Notes under the pieces: model-generated
Database searches by the model: none
The model's input: the letters and a program-made list of their open reading frames with translations, nothing else
Told to the model about the DNA's origin: nothing
Assembly (NCBI RefSeq): GCF_014529985.1
Contig: NZ_JACVMU010000004.1
Coordinates: forward strand, 1 to 64,000
Length of the DNA: 64,000 nucleotides
Direction of reading: 5' to 3'
DNA from: Leucobacter sp. cx-42
GTDB taxonomy: Bacteria; Actinomycetota; Actinomycetes; Actinomycetales; Microbacteriaceae
Position numbers and translations under genes: made by a program
Shown: positions 15,826-23,497 of the stretch, one piece after another
Layout of the letters: every line of letters starts with the position of its first letter
Position numbering within the stretch: the first letter of the stretch is position 1

Positions 15826-16944
15826 ATGGCAGACATCTCCATCCCTGAAAACCTGCTCCCCGCCGACGGCCGTTTTGGCTGTGGCCCTTCGAAGGTGCGC
15901 GACGAGCAGATCTCATTCCTGAGCTCGCTCCAGCCCGGCACCCTCGGCACCTCGCACCGCCAGGCTCCCGTGAAGAACCTTGTTGGCAGCGTCCGCGAGG
16001 GCCTGTCTGAGCTCTTCCAGGCACCTGAGGGTTACGAGATCCTCCTCGCAAACGGCGGCGCGACCACATTCTGGGATTCTGCAGTCCACTCGCTCATCGA
16101 GCGCCGTGGCCAGTTCCTCACCTTCGGTGAGTTTGGCTCGAAGTTCTCGAAGGCAGCTGCGGCAGCTCCCTTCCTCGAGGCACCCGATGTTCGTGCGGCT
16201 GAGGCTGGCTCGCGCTCGTCGCTCCTCGCAACCGAGGGCGTTGACGTCTACGCGTACCCCCACAACGAGACCTCGACCGGTGTCATGGCTGACGTCGTTC
16301 GCGCACAGGGCGATGCGGGCGCGCTGACCCTCGTTGACGCAACCAGCGCAGCAGGCGGCATCGACTTCGATGCAAGCCAGGCTGACGTGTACTACTTCTC
16401 GCCCCAGAAGAACTTCGCTTCTGACGGTGGCATCTGGTTCGCAATGGTGTCGCCCGCGGCTATCGAGCGCATCGAGCGCCTCACCGCAGGCGACCGCTAC
16501 ATCCCCGAGACCCTGAACCTCGGTGGCGCACTGGATAACTCGCGCAAGAACCAGACGCTGAACACCCCGGCGCTTGCTCCCCTCGCAATGATGGACGAGC
16601 AGATCCGCTGGATGAACAGCAACGGTGGCCTCAAGTGGGCTTCGGCTCGCACCGCTGAGTCCTCGCAGATCCTCTACAAGTGGGCTGAGGCTTCGTCGGT
16701 CGCTACCCCCTTCGTCACGGAAGAGGCGCACCGCTCGCAGGTTGTTGTCACCATCGACTTCGACGACTCGATCGACGCATCGGCTATCTCGAAGGCGCTC
16801 CGCGCCAACGGCATCGTCGACACCGAGCCCTACCGCAAGCTCGGCCGTAACCAGCTGCGTATCGCGACCTTCACCGCGATCGAGCCCGCAGACGTGCAGA
16901 AGCTCACCGAGTGCGTTGATTACGTGCTCGAGCGCCTCGCGTAA
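15826..16944 (+). CDS. serC: Phosphoserine aminotransferase
   Basis: A 372-residue PLP enzyme of the class-V fold that makes 3-phosphoserine from 3-phosphohydroxypyruvate and glutamate in serine synthesis. The start FGCGPSKVRDEQI and GTSHRQAPVKNLV segments match the actinobacterial form. ANGGATTFWDS lines the cofactor phosphate, and YYFSPQKNFASDGG contains the Schiff-base Lys. Length agrees with the long actinobacterial type. It is divergent from dtxR with 104 bases between. A -10 box sits six bases before its ATG and a strong terminator follows. Confidence 0.94.
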   Translation: MADISIPENLLPADGRFGCGPSKVRDEQISFLSSLQPGTLGTSHRQAPVKNLVGSVREGLSELFQAPEGYEILLANGGATTFWDSAVHSLIERRGQFLTFGEFGSKFSKAAAAAPFLEAPDVRAAEAGSRSSLLATEGVDVYAYPHNETSTGVMADVVRAQGDAGALTLVDATSAAGGIDFDASQADVYYFSPQKNFASDGGIWFAMVSPAAIERIERLTAGDRYIPETLNLGGALDNSRKNQTLNTPALAPLAMMDEQIRWMNSNGGLKWASARTAESSQILYKWAEASSVATPFVTEEAHRSQVVVTIDFDDSIDASAISKALRANGIVDTEPYRKLGRNQLRIATFTAIEPADVQKLTECVDYVLERLA

Positions 16945-16994
16945 GTCGCTGACGGCGACATAGCGTCCCATCGCCAGCACTTATTGGCGGATCA

Positions 16995-17032
16995 CAGCAA
17001 GGCCCCGGAGTTTTCACTCCGGGGCCTTGCTG
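16995..17032 (+). terminator. Terminator of serC
   Basis: CAGCAAGGCCCCGGAG pairs perfectly with CTCCGGGGCCTTGCTG around a six-base loop, 50 bases after the stop codon. Confidence 0.9.
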
Positions 17033-17458
17033 TATTCGTGGCCAGTGTGTTGGGCCTGGGAGCGCTAGCGATTCCCTTGGTCGGCATCGAGCTGGCGCAC
17101 ATCCCCTGTATTCGTTCCACCCCGCCGGGGTTTGGTGGATTCAAATCAGGCAGCCCGGCCTTTGGCCGGCCCATTCTGTATTCCGGCAGTGCTGGTGCGG
17201 GGTGGACCAATAGTGGCCATGCAGGGGAGGCACCCGTTTTGGAGTCCGAGACCGGGTCTAGACAGCACTCAACCCCACGAAAAGGGGCCGTTCTGCCGAG
17301 ATGGCCCCTTTCTACTGCCAGAAAGTGGCCATCTCGAGAGAAACTATCGTTTTCGCGGGGTTGAGGTTATGGCGCTCGAACCTGCGCGCCAAAGCGACGC
17401 AAGGCCACGCAAGGCCACGCACTGCACAGCAGCGCGGGCCGCGCCGCAGCGACCCGAG
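17033..17458. other. Structured non-coding stretch between serC and the DUF3027 gene
   Basis: I see no convincing gene in about 425 bases; the open frames have no start signals and one crosses the serC terminator. The sequence is full of inverted repeats: 17117-17138, 17154-17170 and two overlapping ones at 17282-17312 and 17299-17336. CTGTATTC occurs three times (near 17029, 17106 and 17175). It may encode a small RNA or be the debris of one. Confidence 0.45.
17282..17336. promoter_or_regulatory. Two mutually exclusive hairpins (attenuator-like)
   Basis: AAAGGGGCC pairs with GGCCCCTTT (17282-17312) and GAGATGGCC pairs with GGCCATCTC (17299-17336). They share the same middle segment, so only one can form. 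On the minus strand the first hairpin ends in TTTT like a terminator. Confidence 0.4.
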
Positions 17459-18103
17459 TTAGTCCTCGAGGTCGTCGTCATCGAGATCGACGTCGTCTTC
17501 ATCTTCCGACTCGGAATCAGCGCCAAGCTCATCATCGTCATCATCGCTGTCATCATCGTCGTCGTCAAGATCATCATCGACATCAGCGCCGTGCATGTCC
17601 GAGTCAGCCTCAGAGTGATCGTTGTCGTGAATGTCGTCTTCTGCATCGACGTCATCAATGTCAGCGAGCTCGGCAGCAGCGGCCTCAGCCGCGTCTTCCT
17701 CTGCCTGGCGAACCTGAGCTTCGCGGTACTGCGCAAGACGGGTCGACCAGGGTACCCACTCTGGCGCGAGCACTGCGTCGTCACCGGGCAGGAGTTCAAC
17801 CTCGAGCACGGTCACTGGCTCATCTGCGCCGACCTTCGCGAGCGTCGCAGCCCAGCGCCAGCCAGGATAGCCAGCGAGCAGGCTCTCGAAGTACAGCGTG
17901 ACGACGCCAGCTTCGTGCTCTTCGTGTCCAGCCTCGCCACCGATGGTTGCAGCATCGGTGATCTCTGCGAGCGCGGTGCGAGCAAGCTCCCGCTCTGCAA
18001 GCAGCGCGGTGAGGAGCGCACCAGCATCGACCGCACCAGCGTCAGTACCTGCGTCGGCACCTGCCGCACCGGTCTCCGCCACGTGAGTTTCTTCTTCGGT
18101 CAT
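17459..18103 (-). CDS. DUF3027 family protein with acidic tail
   Basis: A 214-residue protein starting at MTEEETHVAE (GAGGAAG upstream). The DUF3027 core is recognisable: LARTALAEITDAATIG, then VVTLYFESLLAGYPGWRWAATLAKV and VTVLEVELLPGDDAVLAPEWVPWSTRL. The last 75 residues are extremely acidic (runs of Asp and Glu), so the protein may bind basic partners or nucleic-acid-binding proteins. DUF3027 genes usually accompany a cold-shock gene in actinobacteria, as here. The molecular role is unknown. Confidence 0.8.
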   Translation of the reverse strand: MTEEETHVAETGAAGADAGTDAGAVDAGALLTALLAERELARTALAEITDAATIGGEAGHEEHEAGVVTLYFESLLAGYPGWRWAATLAKVGADEPVTVLEVELLPGDDAVLAPEWVPWSTRLAQYREAQVRQAEEDAAEAAAAELADIDDVDAEDDIHDNDHSEADSDMHGADVDDDLDDDDDDSDDDDDELGADSESEDEDDVDLDDDDLED

Positions 18104-18122
18104 GCGCTCTTCCTCGCTCAAT

Positions 18123-18500
18123 CTAGACATCAAAATCATCTGCGATATGACGCAGCATCGTCGCGACCTTGCGCGACATGGGACGGTCGGGGTACTGACC
18201 GGCCTTCAGGTCCGTGCCGACGCTGTCGAGCAGCTTCACGAGATCCTCAATGATGATCGCCATCTCGTCTGCCGACTTCCGTGAGCGGCGCGCGAGACGC
18301 GGGGTATCAATGACGCGCACCGACAGCGCCTGGGGGCCGCGGCGGCCTTCGCCGACGCTGTACTCAAGCCGAGTTCCGGCGCGAACGTCTGCACCATCTG
18401 GCAGCACCGAGGCATGCAAGTAGACCTGCGCGCCGTCTTCGCCCTGGATGAAGCCGAAGCCCTTTTCTTCGTCGTAAAACCTGACCTTGCCGTTCGGCAT
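18123..18500 (-). CDS. Cold-shock domain protein
   Basis: A 125-residue protein starting at MPNGKVRFYDEEKGFGFIQ, preceded by AGGAGTG. The first 65 residues are a cold-shock domain with RNP1-like KGFGFI and RNP2-like VYLHASVL, which binds single-stranded RNA or DNA. A 60-residue helical extension follows (LARRSRKSADEMAIIIEDLVKLLDSVG), as in the longer CspB-type proteins of actinobacteria. The DUF3027 gene follows 19 bases downstream, so the two probably form one operon. Confidence 0.9.
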   Translation of the reverse strand: MPNGKVRFYDEEKGFGFIQGEDGAQVYLHASVLPDGADVRAGTRLEYSVGEGRRGPQALSVRVIDTPRLARRSRKSADEMAIIIEDLVKLLDSVGTDLKAGQYPDRPMSRKVATMLRHIADDFDV

Positions 18501-18681
18501 GCCTTGACACTCCTGTTTCGTCTCTGATTCGCAGGGGCGCGGATCGTTCACACTCAGCAAACCACCGACGTCTTGCGGATAAGGGGCAGAACAATCGTCC
18601 ACCTGCCGGTCAACCGGCATATCTCGTCAAGCTTACCGCGCAATTCCCAGCATCGCCCTGGGCAGTTTCGAGCATCGCCGG

Positions 18682-18687
18682 TAGAAT
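18682..18687 (+). promoter_or_regulatory. -10 box (TAGAAT) of the 18695 gene
   Basis: TAGAAT plus seven bases leads to the ATG at 18695. An ATG at 18686 overlaps the box itself and is not used in this reading. Confidence 0.5.
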
Positions 18688-18694
18688 GGTGCGG

Positions 18695-18961
18695 ATGGAT
18701 ACCGACAATTCTTCCGCTTCGGTGATCGAGCGCGTCCTCGCGTACGCGACTATTGCGATCATCGCTCTCGCGCTTATTTCTTTCTTTGTCACGCTGGCTG
18801 CCGGTTTGAACGGCACCGCTGACCTCGCTGCGGGCTTCTGGCCGTACGTGTACGGCATGACGATTTACGGTCTGCCCGCTGGTTTCGCGCTGCTCATCGC
18901 ACTGGTCATTACCGCGCAGGTTCGCCGGAGCCGCGCAGCAAAGAAGTCGCGCAAGTCGTAG
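18695..18961 (+). CDS. Small two-helix membrane protein
   Basis: An 88-residue protein with two hydrophobic helices (about residues 14-36 and 52-74) and a strongly basic C-terminal tail (RRSRAAKKSRKS). It looks like the small conserved membrane proteins of Microbacteriaceae with no known role. The start was set by the leaderless -10 box. It is followed 52 bases later by the helicase-associated gene on the same strand and may be co-transcribed with it. Confidence 0.65.
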   Translation: MDTDNSSASVIERVLAYATIAIIALALISFFVTLAAGLNGTADLAAGFWPYVYGMTIYGLPAGFALLIALVITAQVRRSRAAKKSRKS

Positions 18962-19013
18962 TCCTCCGGGACACGGCCTCTGCACTCGGAACCTGCACAA
19001 GGAACTCGGCACT

Positions 19014-20885
19014 ATGAGCGGAACCCTGGCGCTTGCTACCGCGATCGCGGATCTCGATCGCGACGGACTGACGTGCCTTGTGCGCGCCCGTCGAGTCAGC
19101 TATCCCGATCAGATCAACGACAGTATTGACCTTGCGCAGGCGCTCTTGCGTCCTGAGTCGGTGCAGAGCGTCCTGCGCACGCTGAATCATGCGCAGTTGC
19201 GAGCGCTGGCACGCCCAGCGAAGGCGCGTCCGGCTGAGATCAGGGCGCTGAAGCAGCTTGGCCTCCTTGGCCGCTCCCCTGAGCAGCCGACGGCGCAGCT
19301 ACCAGAGGTCGATGCGATGCTTGCGGCCCTTGGTGCGGAGCACGGCTGGGACGCAGATCAGCAGGCGCCAGCGCCTTCCACCGCTGCAGCACCGTCTGAG
19401 CTCGCGCACTGGTATGTGCCGGCGCTGACGATGATGGGGCAGGTCGCTGCGGTGATCCGCGCCCTGTCTCAGGCGCCGCTGCGCCTGAATCGCACGGGCA
19501 AGCCGCAGACGACCGCGGTTCGTGGGCTCGCCGAGCAACACGGCACTACCGAGGACGAGGCGTTCGCCGTGCTCGCGCTCGCGCGTGCGGCTGGGCTGCT
19601 CGTCGCGTCTGATGCTGATTCGCTTGTGCCCGCCGCGGCTGGGCTGCGTTGGTTGGCGGATCCGCAGGCTGAGCGCTGGCTCACCCTCGCTGCCGCGACG
19701 CTCCCCGCTCCGGAGGTGTTGTCCTACGCGCTCGCAGATCGCGCGAATGTGACGGCAGCACTCGCCGATCTGCCGCTGCTCTTCCCCTTCGTTTCGCAGG
19801 CGACCCGTGACGAGGCCGCCTGCACCGCTGCCACCTGGGACGCACTTGGCGTCACGGTTGATGGCCAGCTTTCCGCTGCTGGCGTTGCCATGCTCGCGGG
19901 TGATCTTGCGGCTGCCCGCGCGGCAGCAGCTGACGAACTTCCCGCGCCGGTTCCCGGCGTCTACGTGCAGCCTGACCTGAGCGTGGTCGTTCCTGGTCCG
20001 CTCGCGGCAGCTGACGAGGCCGCGCTTGCGGAGTGCACGATCCCCGAGCACATTGGCGTCGCTTCAACGCTGCGCGTGACCGAGGCAGCGATGATGAGCG
20101 CGCTCGACCGCGGCGTGAGTGAGGCAACGATCCGCGCCACGTTTGCACGACTGTCACTCACGGGCGTTCCGCAGCCGCTTGACTACCTCATTTCGGCCGC
20201 GGCATCGCGCACCGGCAGCCTCGTCGTGCACGAGCACGACGGCTTCAACGGTCGCGCACGGCTGGAGGTGCGCGATCCTGCGCTCACCGCGACGTTGCTC
20301 GTCGACCGGACGCTCGCACACCTGCAGCTGCACTACGCTGAGCCCGTTCCAGGCGAGTCCACCGAGCGTGACGATCGCACCCTGTATTCACAGTTGCGTG
20401 CCGATCACGTATTGAGCGCGCTGGTTGAGGCCCGGTATCCCGCGATGGCACCGACCATTGTGGCGGATCCCGCACCAGCTGAACCGGGTGCCTCGGCGCC
20501 CGGAGCTGCCACGGCCGAGACTGCCGCAGCAGCCGCAGCAGCCGCAGCAGCCGCAACAGCAGCAGCAGCGGTGACACCGGCAGCGAGTGACGCCGAGCCA
20601 GCACCCGTCGACAGCATCACCGCGCTCGTCGACCGCGTCTCGAGCGTGAACTCGCAGAGCGACGGTCTTGGCGACATTCCCGGTCGCCTCGCGCTCGCGC
20701 ACAAAGACAAGCTGACAATGCGTGTGACGGTGGAGATCCGCGGTGATCGCCGCGACTTCGTGGTGACACCGATCTCGATCGGGGCCGGTCGCGTGCGCGC
20801 GCTTGACGTGCAGGCTGGCGTAGAACGCACGTTCCCCGTTGCCGCAATCACGGTCGCTGAACCAGCTGAACTTCCGAGCAAGTAG
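19014..20885 (+). CDS. Helicase-associated (XPB partner) protein
   Basis: A 623-residue protein of the actinobacterial helicase-C-terminal-domain family that is found directly beside XPB helicase genes. It is Ala-rich and mostly helical, with repeated winged-helix-like parts. Examples are LRTLNHAQLRALARPAKARPAEIRALKQLGLLG near residue 65 and VYVQPDLSVVVPGPL followed by ATIRATFARLSLTGVPQPLDYLI around 320-390. A polyalanine tract of about 20 residues (near 500-525) links to a C-terminal WYL-like domain (LTMRVTVEIRGDRRDFVVTPISIGAGRVRALD). It probably assists or tethers the helicase in DNA repair; direct evidence is lacking. Confidence 0.75.
   Translation: MSGTLALATAIADLDRDGLTCLVRARRVSYPDQINDSIDLAQALLRPESVQSVLRTLNHAQLRALARPAKARPAEIRALKQLGLLGRSPEQPTAQLPEVDAMLAALGAEHGWDADQQAPAPSTAAAPSELAHWYVPALTMMGQVAAVIRALSQAPLRLNRTGKPQTTAVRGLAEQHGTTEDEAFAVLALARAAGLLVASDADSLVPAAAGLRWLADPQAERWLTLAAATLPAPEVLSYALADRANVTAALADLPLLFPFVSQATRDEAACTAATWDALGVTVDGQLSAAGVAMLAGDLAAARAAAADELPAPVPGVYVQPDLSVVVPGPLAAADEAALAECTIPEHIGVASTLRVTEAAMMSALDRGVSEATIRATFARLSLTGVPQPLDYLISAAASRTGSLVVHEHDGFNGRARLEVRDPALTATLLVDRTLAHLQLHYAEPVPGESTERDDRTLYSQLRADHVLSALVEARYPAMAPTIVADPAPAEPGASAPGAATAETAAAAAAAAAAATAAAAVTPAASDAEPAPVDSITALVDRVSSVNSQSDGLGDIPGRLALAHKDKLTMRVTVEIRGDRRDFVVTPISIGAGRVRALDVQAGVERTFPVAAITVAEPAELPSK
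20520..20572 (+). repeat. GCAGCAGCC-type simple repeat coding polyalanine
   Basis: Three and a half copies of the nonamer GCAGCAGCC followed by CAGCAG repeats code an alanine run inside the helicase-associated protein. It is likely variable in length between strains. Confidence 0.8.
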
Positions 20886-20925
20886 CGAACCACGCCGCGC
20901 CCTGCCGAAGTTCGGGAGTCGCCGG

Positions 20926-20931
20926 TAGAAT
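20926..20931 (+). promoter_or_regulatory. -10 box (TAGAAT) of the XPB gene
   Basis: TAGAAT followed by eight bases and the ATG at 20940, with no Shine-Dalgarno between. Confidence 0.5.
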
Positions 20932-20939
20932 AGGTCGTT

Positions 20940-22661
20940 ATGACTCTCGGTCCTCTTATCGTTCAAAGCGACCACACTGTTCTGCTCGAGGTGGCACACC
21001 CCGACGCTGAAGAGGCGCGTCACGCGCTTGCCGTGTTCGCTGAGCTTGAGCGTGCTCCCGAGCACATTCACACCTACCGCGTCACGCGACTCGGTCTGTG
21101 GAACGCGCGCGCGGCAGGCCACACGGCCGAAGAGATCCTCGAGACGCTGAACACGTACGCGAAGTTCCCGGTTCCGTCTGGCGTCGCGAGTGAGATCGCC
21201 GACACCATGCGCCGCTACGGCCGGCTCACGATTGAGCGCAAACCGCTCACCGAGGAGGAGATCGCTGCTGCGCAGGCTGCCCCGCTGCCCACCTCGGCAA
21301 CGGAGGCGCTTGCGGCGACCGCTGGCGCACTCATCCTGCGTTCGGAAGAGCCAACGATCCTCCGCGAGGTCGTGAGCGCGAAGAAGATCGCTCCGCTCAT
21401 CGAGACGAAGCTCGACGAGCACACCTACGTGATTGCCCCGTGGGCGCGTGGCGAGCTCAAGCAGCAGCTCGTCGCTCGCGGCTGGCCCGCAGAAGATCTC
21501 GCGGGCTACACCCCCGGCGAACCCTACGACATCGAGCTCGCACAGAGCGACGGCGAGGGTGGCTGGCAGCTGCGCGACTACCAGCAGCGCGCGGTTGACG
21601 CGTTCGAGAAGGGCGGCTCCGGCGTCGTCGTGCTCCCCTGTGGTGCGGGCAAGACCATCGTTGGTGCCGCCTCGATGGCTGCCGTCGGCGCGAAGACGCT
21701 GATCCTTGTGACGAACGCGGTCTCGGCACGCCAGTGGCGCGACGAGCTGCTGCGCCGCACGAACCTCACCGCTGAAGACATCGGCGAGTACTCGGGCCAG
21801 GTGAAGGAAGTGAAGCCCGTCACGATCGCGACCTACCAGATCCTCACGAGCAAGCGGAAGGGTGAGTACGCTCACCTATCGCTCCTCGATGCTGAGGACT
21901 GGGGCGTCATCGTCTACGACGAGGTGCACCTGCTTCCCGCTCCGGTCTTCAAGCTCACCGCTGACCTGCAGGCACGCCGCCGCCTCGGTCTCACCGCGAC
22001 GCTCGTGCGTGAGGACGGTCGTGAAGGTGACGTGTTCAGCCTCATCGGCCCGAAGCGGTACGAGGCAGCGTGGAAGGACATCGAGGCGCAGGGCTTCATC
22101 GCGCCCGCTGAGTGCTTCGAGGTGCGTATCGACCTGCCAGAGGGCGAGCGCTACCAGTACGCGGCTGCCGAAGATCAGGACCGCTACCGCATCGCCTCCT
22201 CGACCCCCGAGAAGGAAGAGATCGCGCGCCGCATCATCGCGAAGCACCCCGGCGAGAGCGTGCTCGTGATCGGCCAGTACATCGACCAGCTCGAGTCGAT
22301 GGCTGCCTCGCTCGGCGCTGCCCTCATCACGGGTCAGACCCCGGTGAACGAGCGCGAGGACCTGTTCAACGCGTTCCGCACGGGTGAGATCAAGACCCTC
22401 GTTGTCTCGAAGGTCGCGAACTTCTCAGTCGATCTCCCTGATGCTTCGGTCGCGGTGCAAATCTCTGGCTCGTACGGCTCGCGCCAGGAAGAGGCGCAGC
22501 GCCTCGGTCGCCTGCTTCGCCCGAAGGGCAAGGACGTCAAGGCGTCGTTCTACACGCTCATCGCACGTGACACCGTCGACCAGGACTTCGCGCAGAACCG
22601 CCAGCGCTTCCTCGCCGAGCAGGGGTACGCGTACACGATTCTCGACGCCGACCAGATCTAG
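20940..22661 (+). CDS. XPB-type DNA repair helicase
   Basis: A 573-residue superfamily-2 helicase of the bacterial XPB/ERCC3 group, a 3'-5' ATP-driven DNA translocase. The N-terminal domain covers about residues 1-190. Motifs are WQLRDYQQRAVDAF (Q-like), LPCGAGKTIV (Walker A), VYDEVHLLPA (Walker B, DEVH), GLTATLVREDGREGD (motif III and the RED motif characteristic of XPB) and QRLGRLLRPKG (motif VI). Length is normal for bacterial XPB. It lies 54 bases after its partner gene and ends in a terminator. Confidence 0.93.
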   Translation: MTLGPLIVQSDHTVLLEVAHPDAEEARHALAVFAELERAPEHIHTYRVTRLGLWNARAAGHTAEEILETLNTYAKFPVPSGVASEIADTMRRYGRLTIERKPLTEEEIAAAQAAPLPTSATEALAATAGALILRSEEPTILREVVSAKKIAPLIETKLDEHTYVIAPWARGELKQQLVARGWPAEDLAGYTPGEPYDIELAQSDGEGGWQLRDYQQRAVDAFEKGGSGVVVLPCGAGKTIVGAASMAAVGAKTLILVTNAVSARQWRDELLRRTNLTAEDIGEYSGQVKEVKPVTIATYQILTSKRKGEYAHLSLLDAEDWGVIVYDEVHLLPAPVFKLTADLQARRRLGLTATLVREDGREGDVFSLIGPKRYEAAWKDIEAQGFIAPAECFEVRIDLPEGERYQYAAAEDQDRYRIASSTPEKEEIARRIIAKHPGESVLVIGQYIDQLESMAASLGAALITGQTPVNEREDLFNAFRTGEIKTLVVSKVANFSVDLPDASVAVQISGSYGSRQEEAQRLGRLLRPKGKDVKASFYTLIARDTVDQDFAQNRQRFLAEQGYAYTILDADQI

Positions 22662-22670
22662 GTCACATCA

Positions 22671-22708
22671 GGGCGCGGATCACGGCAGCAACGCCACGAT
22701 CCGCGCCC
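22671..22708 (+). terminator. Terminator of the XPB gene
   Basis: GGGCGCGGATC pairs perfectly with GATCCGCGCCC across a 16-base loop, nine bases past the stop codon. Confidence 0.75.
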
Positions 22709-22721
22709 TCTTCGTGCCCGG

Positions 22722-23309
22722 CTACGCCGAGGTCAAGACCCACATCACCCGGGTACGGTAGGTCCCAGACGGGTTGCGCCAGGTGTGCGCATGGCGCGCA
22801 TCGAAGGTGACGGCGTCGCCCTCCCCGATGAGGTAGGTGTCACTCTCGATCGTCAGTTCGAGCACGCCCTCAAGCACAACCACGAACTCGCGGTCTACCG
22901 GGAGTCGGTAGGGTTCGGTCACGGATCCGCCGCCGGGTTCGATGGCGGTTTCGATGACTTGGAGTCCGCTCTGCCCGGGTGGCGTGAGGATGATGTCTTC
23001 AAGCCCGTTCCCCATGAGGTGCGACGGCGCGCGTTCTGCGTTGCGGCTGACATGCACGGTGGGCGGATCGAACAGGCGCCCCATCGGCATCGTCAGCGCA
23101 TCACAGATCGCGGCAAGCGAGGTGATCGACGGGGAGGTGAGGCCACGCTCCACCTGCGAAATGAAGCCCTTCGTGAGGCCGGTGAAGTCGGCGACGCTGC
23201 TGATCGTCATGCCGCGTTCTTCACGGGCGACGCGAAGCCGGAATCCGATCTGTGTGAGCTGGTCCGTGCCGGTATTCAACGGTGGTCGCGCGGTGGTCAG
23301 CTCCGTCAT
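22722..23309 (-). CDS. XRE-family regulator with C-terminal cupin
   Basis: A 195-residue transcription factor. I start it at MTELTTARPPLN (GAGGAG upstream). The helix-turn-helix is at about residues 22-75 (RLRVAREERGMTISSVADFTGLTKGFISQVERGLTSPSI). A cupin sensor domain is at about 110-190 (TEPYRLPVDREFVVVLEGVLELTI; GDAVTFDARHAHTWRNPS). HTH-cupin regulators of the PuuR type control polyamine or amino-acid catabolism. Being divergent from the 2-ketoarginine decarboxylase operon, it most likely regulates that operon and itself. Confidence 0.85.
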   Translation of the reverse strand: MTELTTARPPLNTGTDQLTQIGFRLRVAREERGMTISSVADFTGLTKGFISQVERGLTSPSITSLAAICDALTMPMGRLFDPPTVHVSRNAERAPSHLMGNGLEDIILTPPGQSGLQVIETAIEPGGGSVTEPYRLPVDREFVVVLEGVLELTIESDTYLIGEGDAVTFDARHAHTWRNPSGTYRTRVMWVLTSA

Positions 23310-23382
23310 GCGATCGCTCCTCGTCGTGTGATCTACCCCGATGTGTCTACCTGAAGCATACGGCTTCGTTACAAATCGATGA

Positions 23383-23412
23383 TTGACCTTCCTCACACTG
23401 CGTGTTTAGTAT
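23383..23412 (+). promoter_or_regulatory. Sigma-A type promoter of the arginine-catabolic operon
   Basis: TTGACC at 23383-23388 and TAGTAT at 23407-23412 are 18 bases apart, about 90 bases before the ATG at 23498. Confidence 0.6.
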
Positions 23413-23428
23413 CACTGCAAAGAGTAAC

Positions 23429-23456
23429 GTGCCACAAAACATTGGGGTTGTGGCAC
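23429..23456 (+). promoter_or_regulatory. Inverted repeat in the leader (operator or attenuator)
   Basis: GTGCCACAA and TTGTGGCAC form a perfect 9-bp inverted repeat just downstream of the -10 box. A smaller one (GCAGAC, GTCTGC) follows at 23466-23483. Either could be the site of the divergent HTH-cupin regulator. Confidence 0.45.
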
Positions 23457-23497
23457 ACATCGATTGCAGACAATGACGTCTGCGCAGGAGGGGTCAC

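Noticed and set aside
17199-17277. A possible degenerate tRNA in the structured intergenic stretch
   Set aside because: GGGGTG and CAACCCC could pair, but no T-arm GTTCRANYC and no cloverleaf could be drawn.
16984-17364. A 126-codon frame after serC
   Set aside because: It begins before and reads through the serC terminator hairpin, and has no ribosome site or family resemblance.
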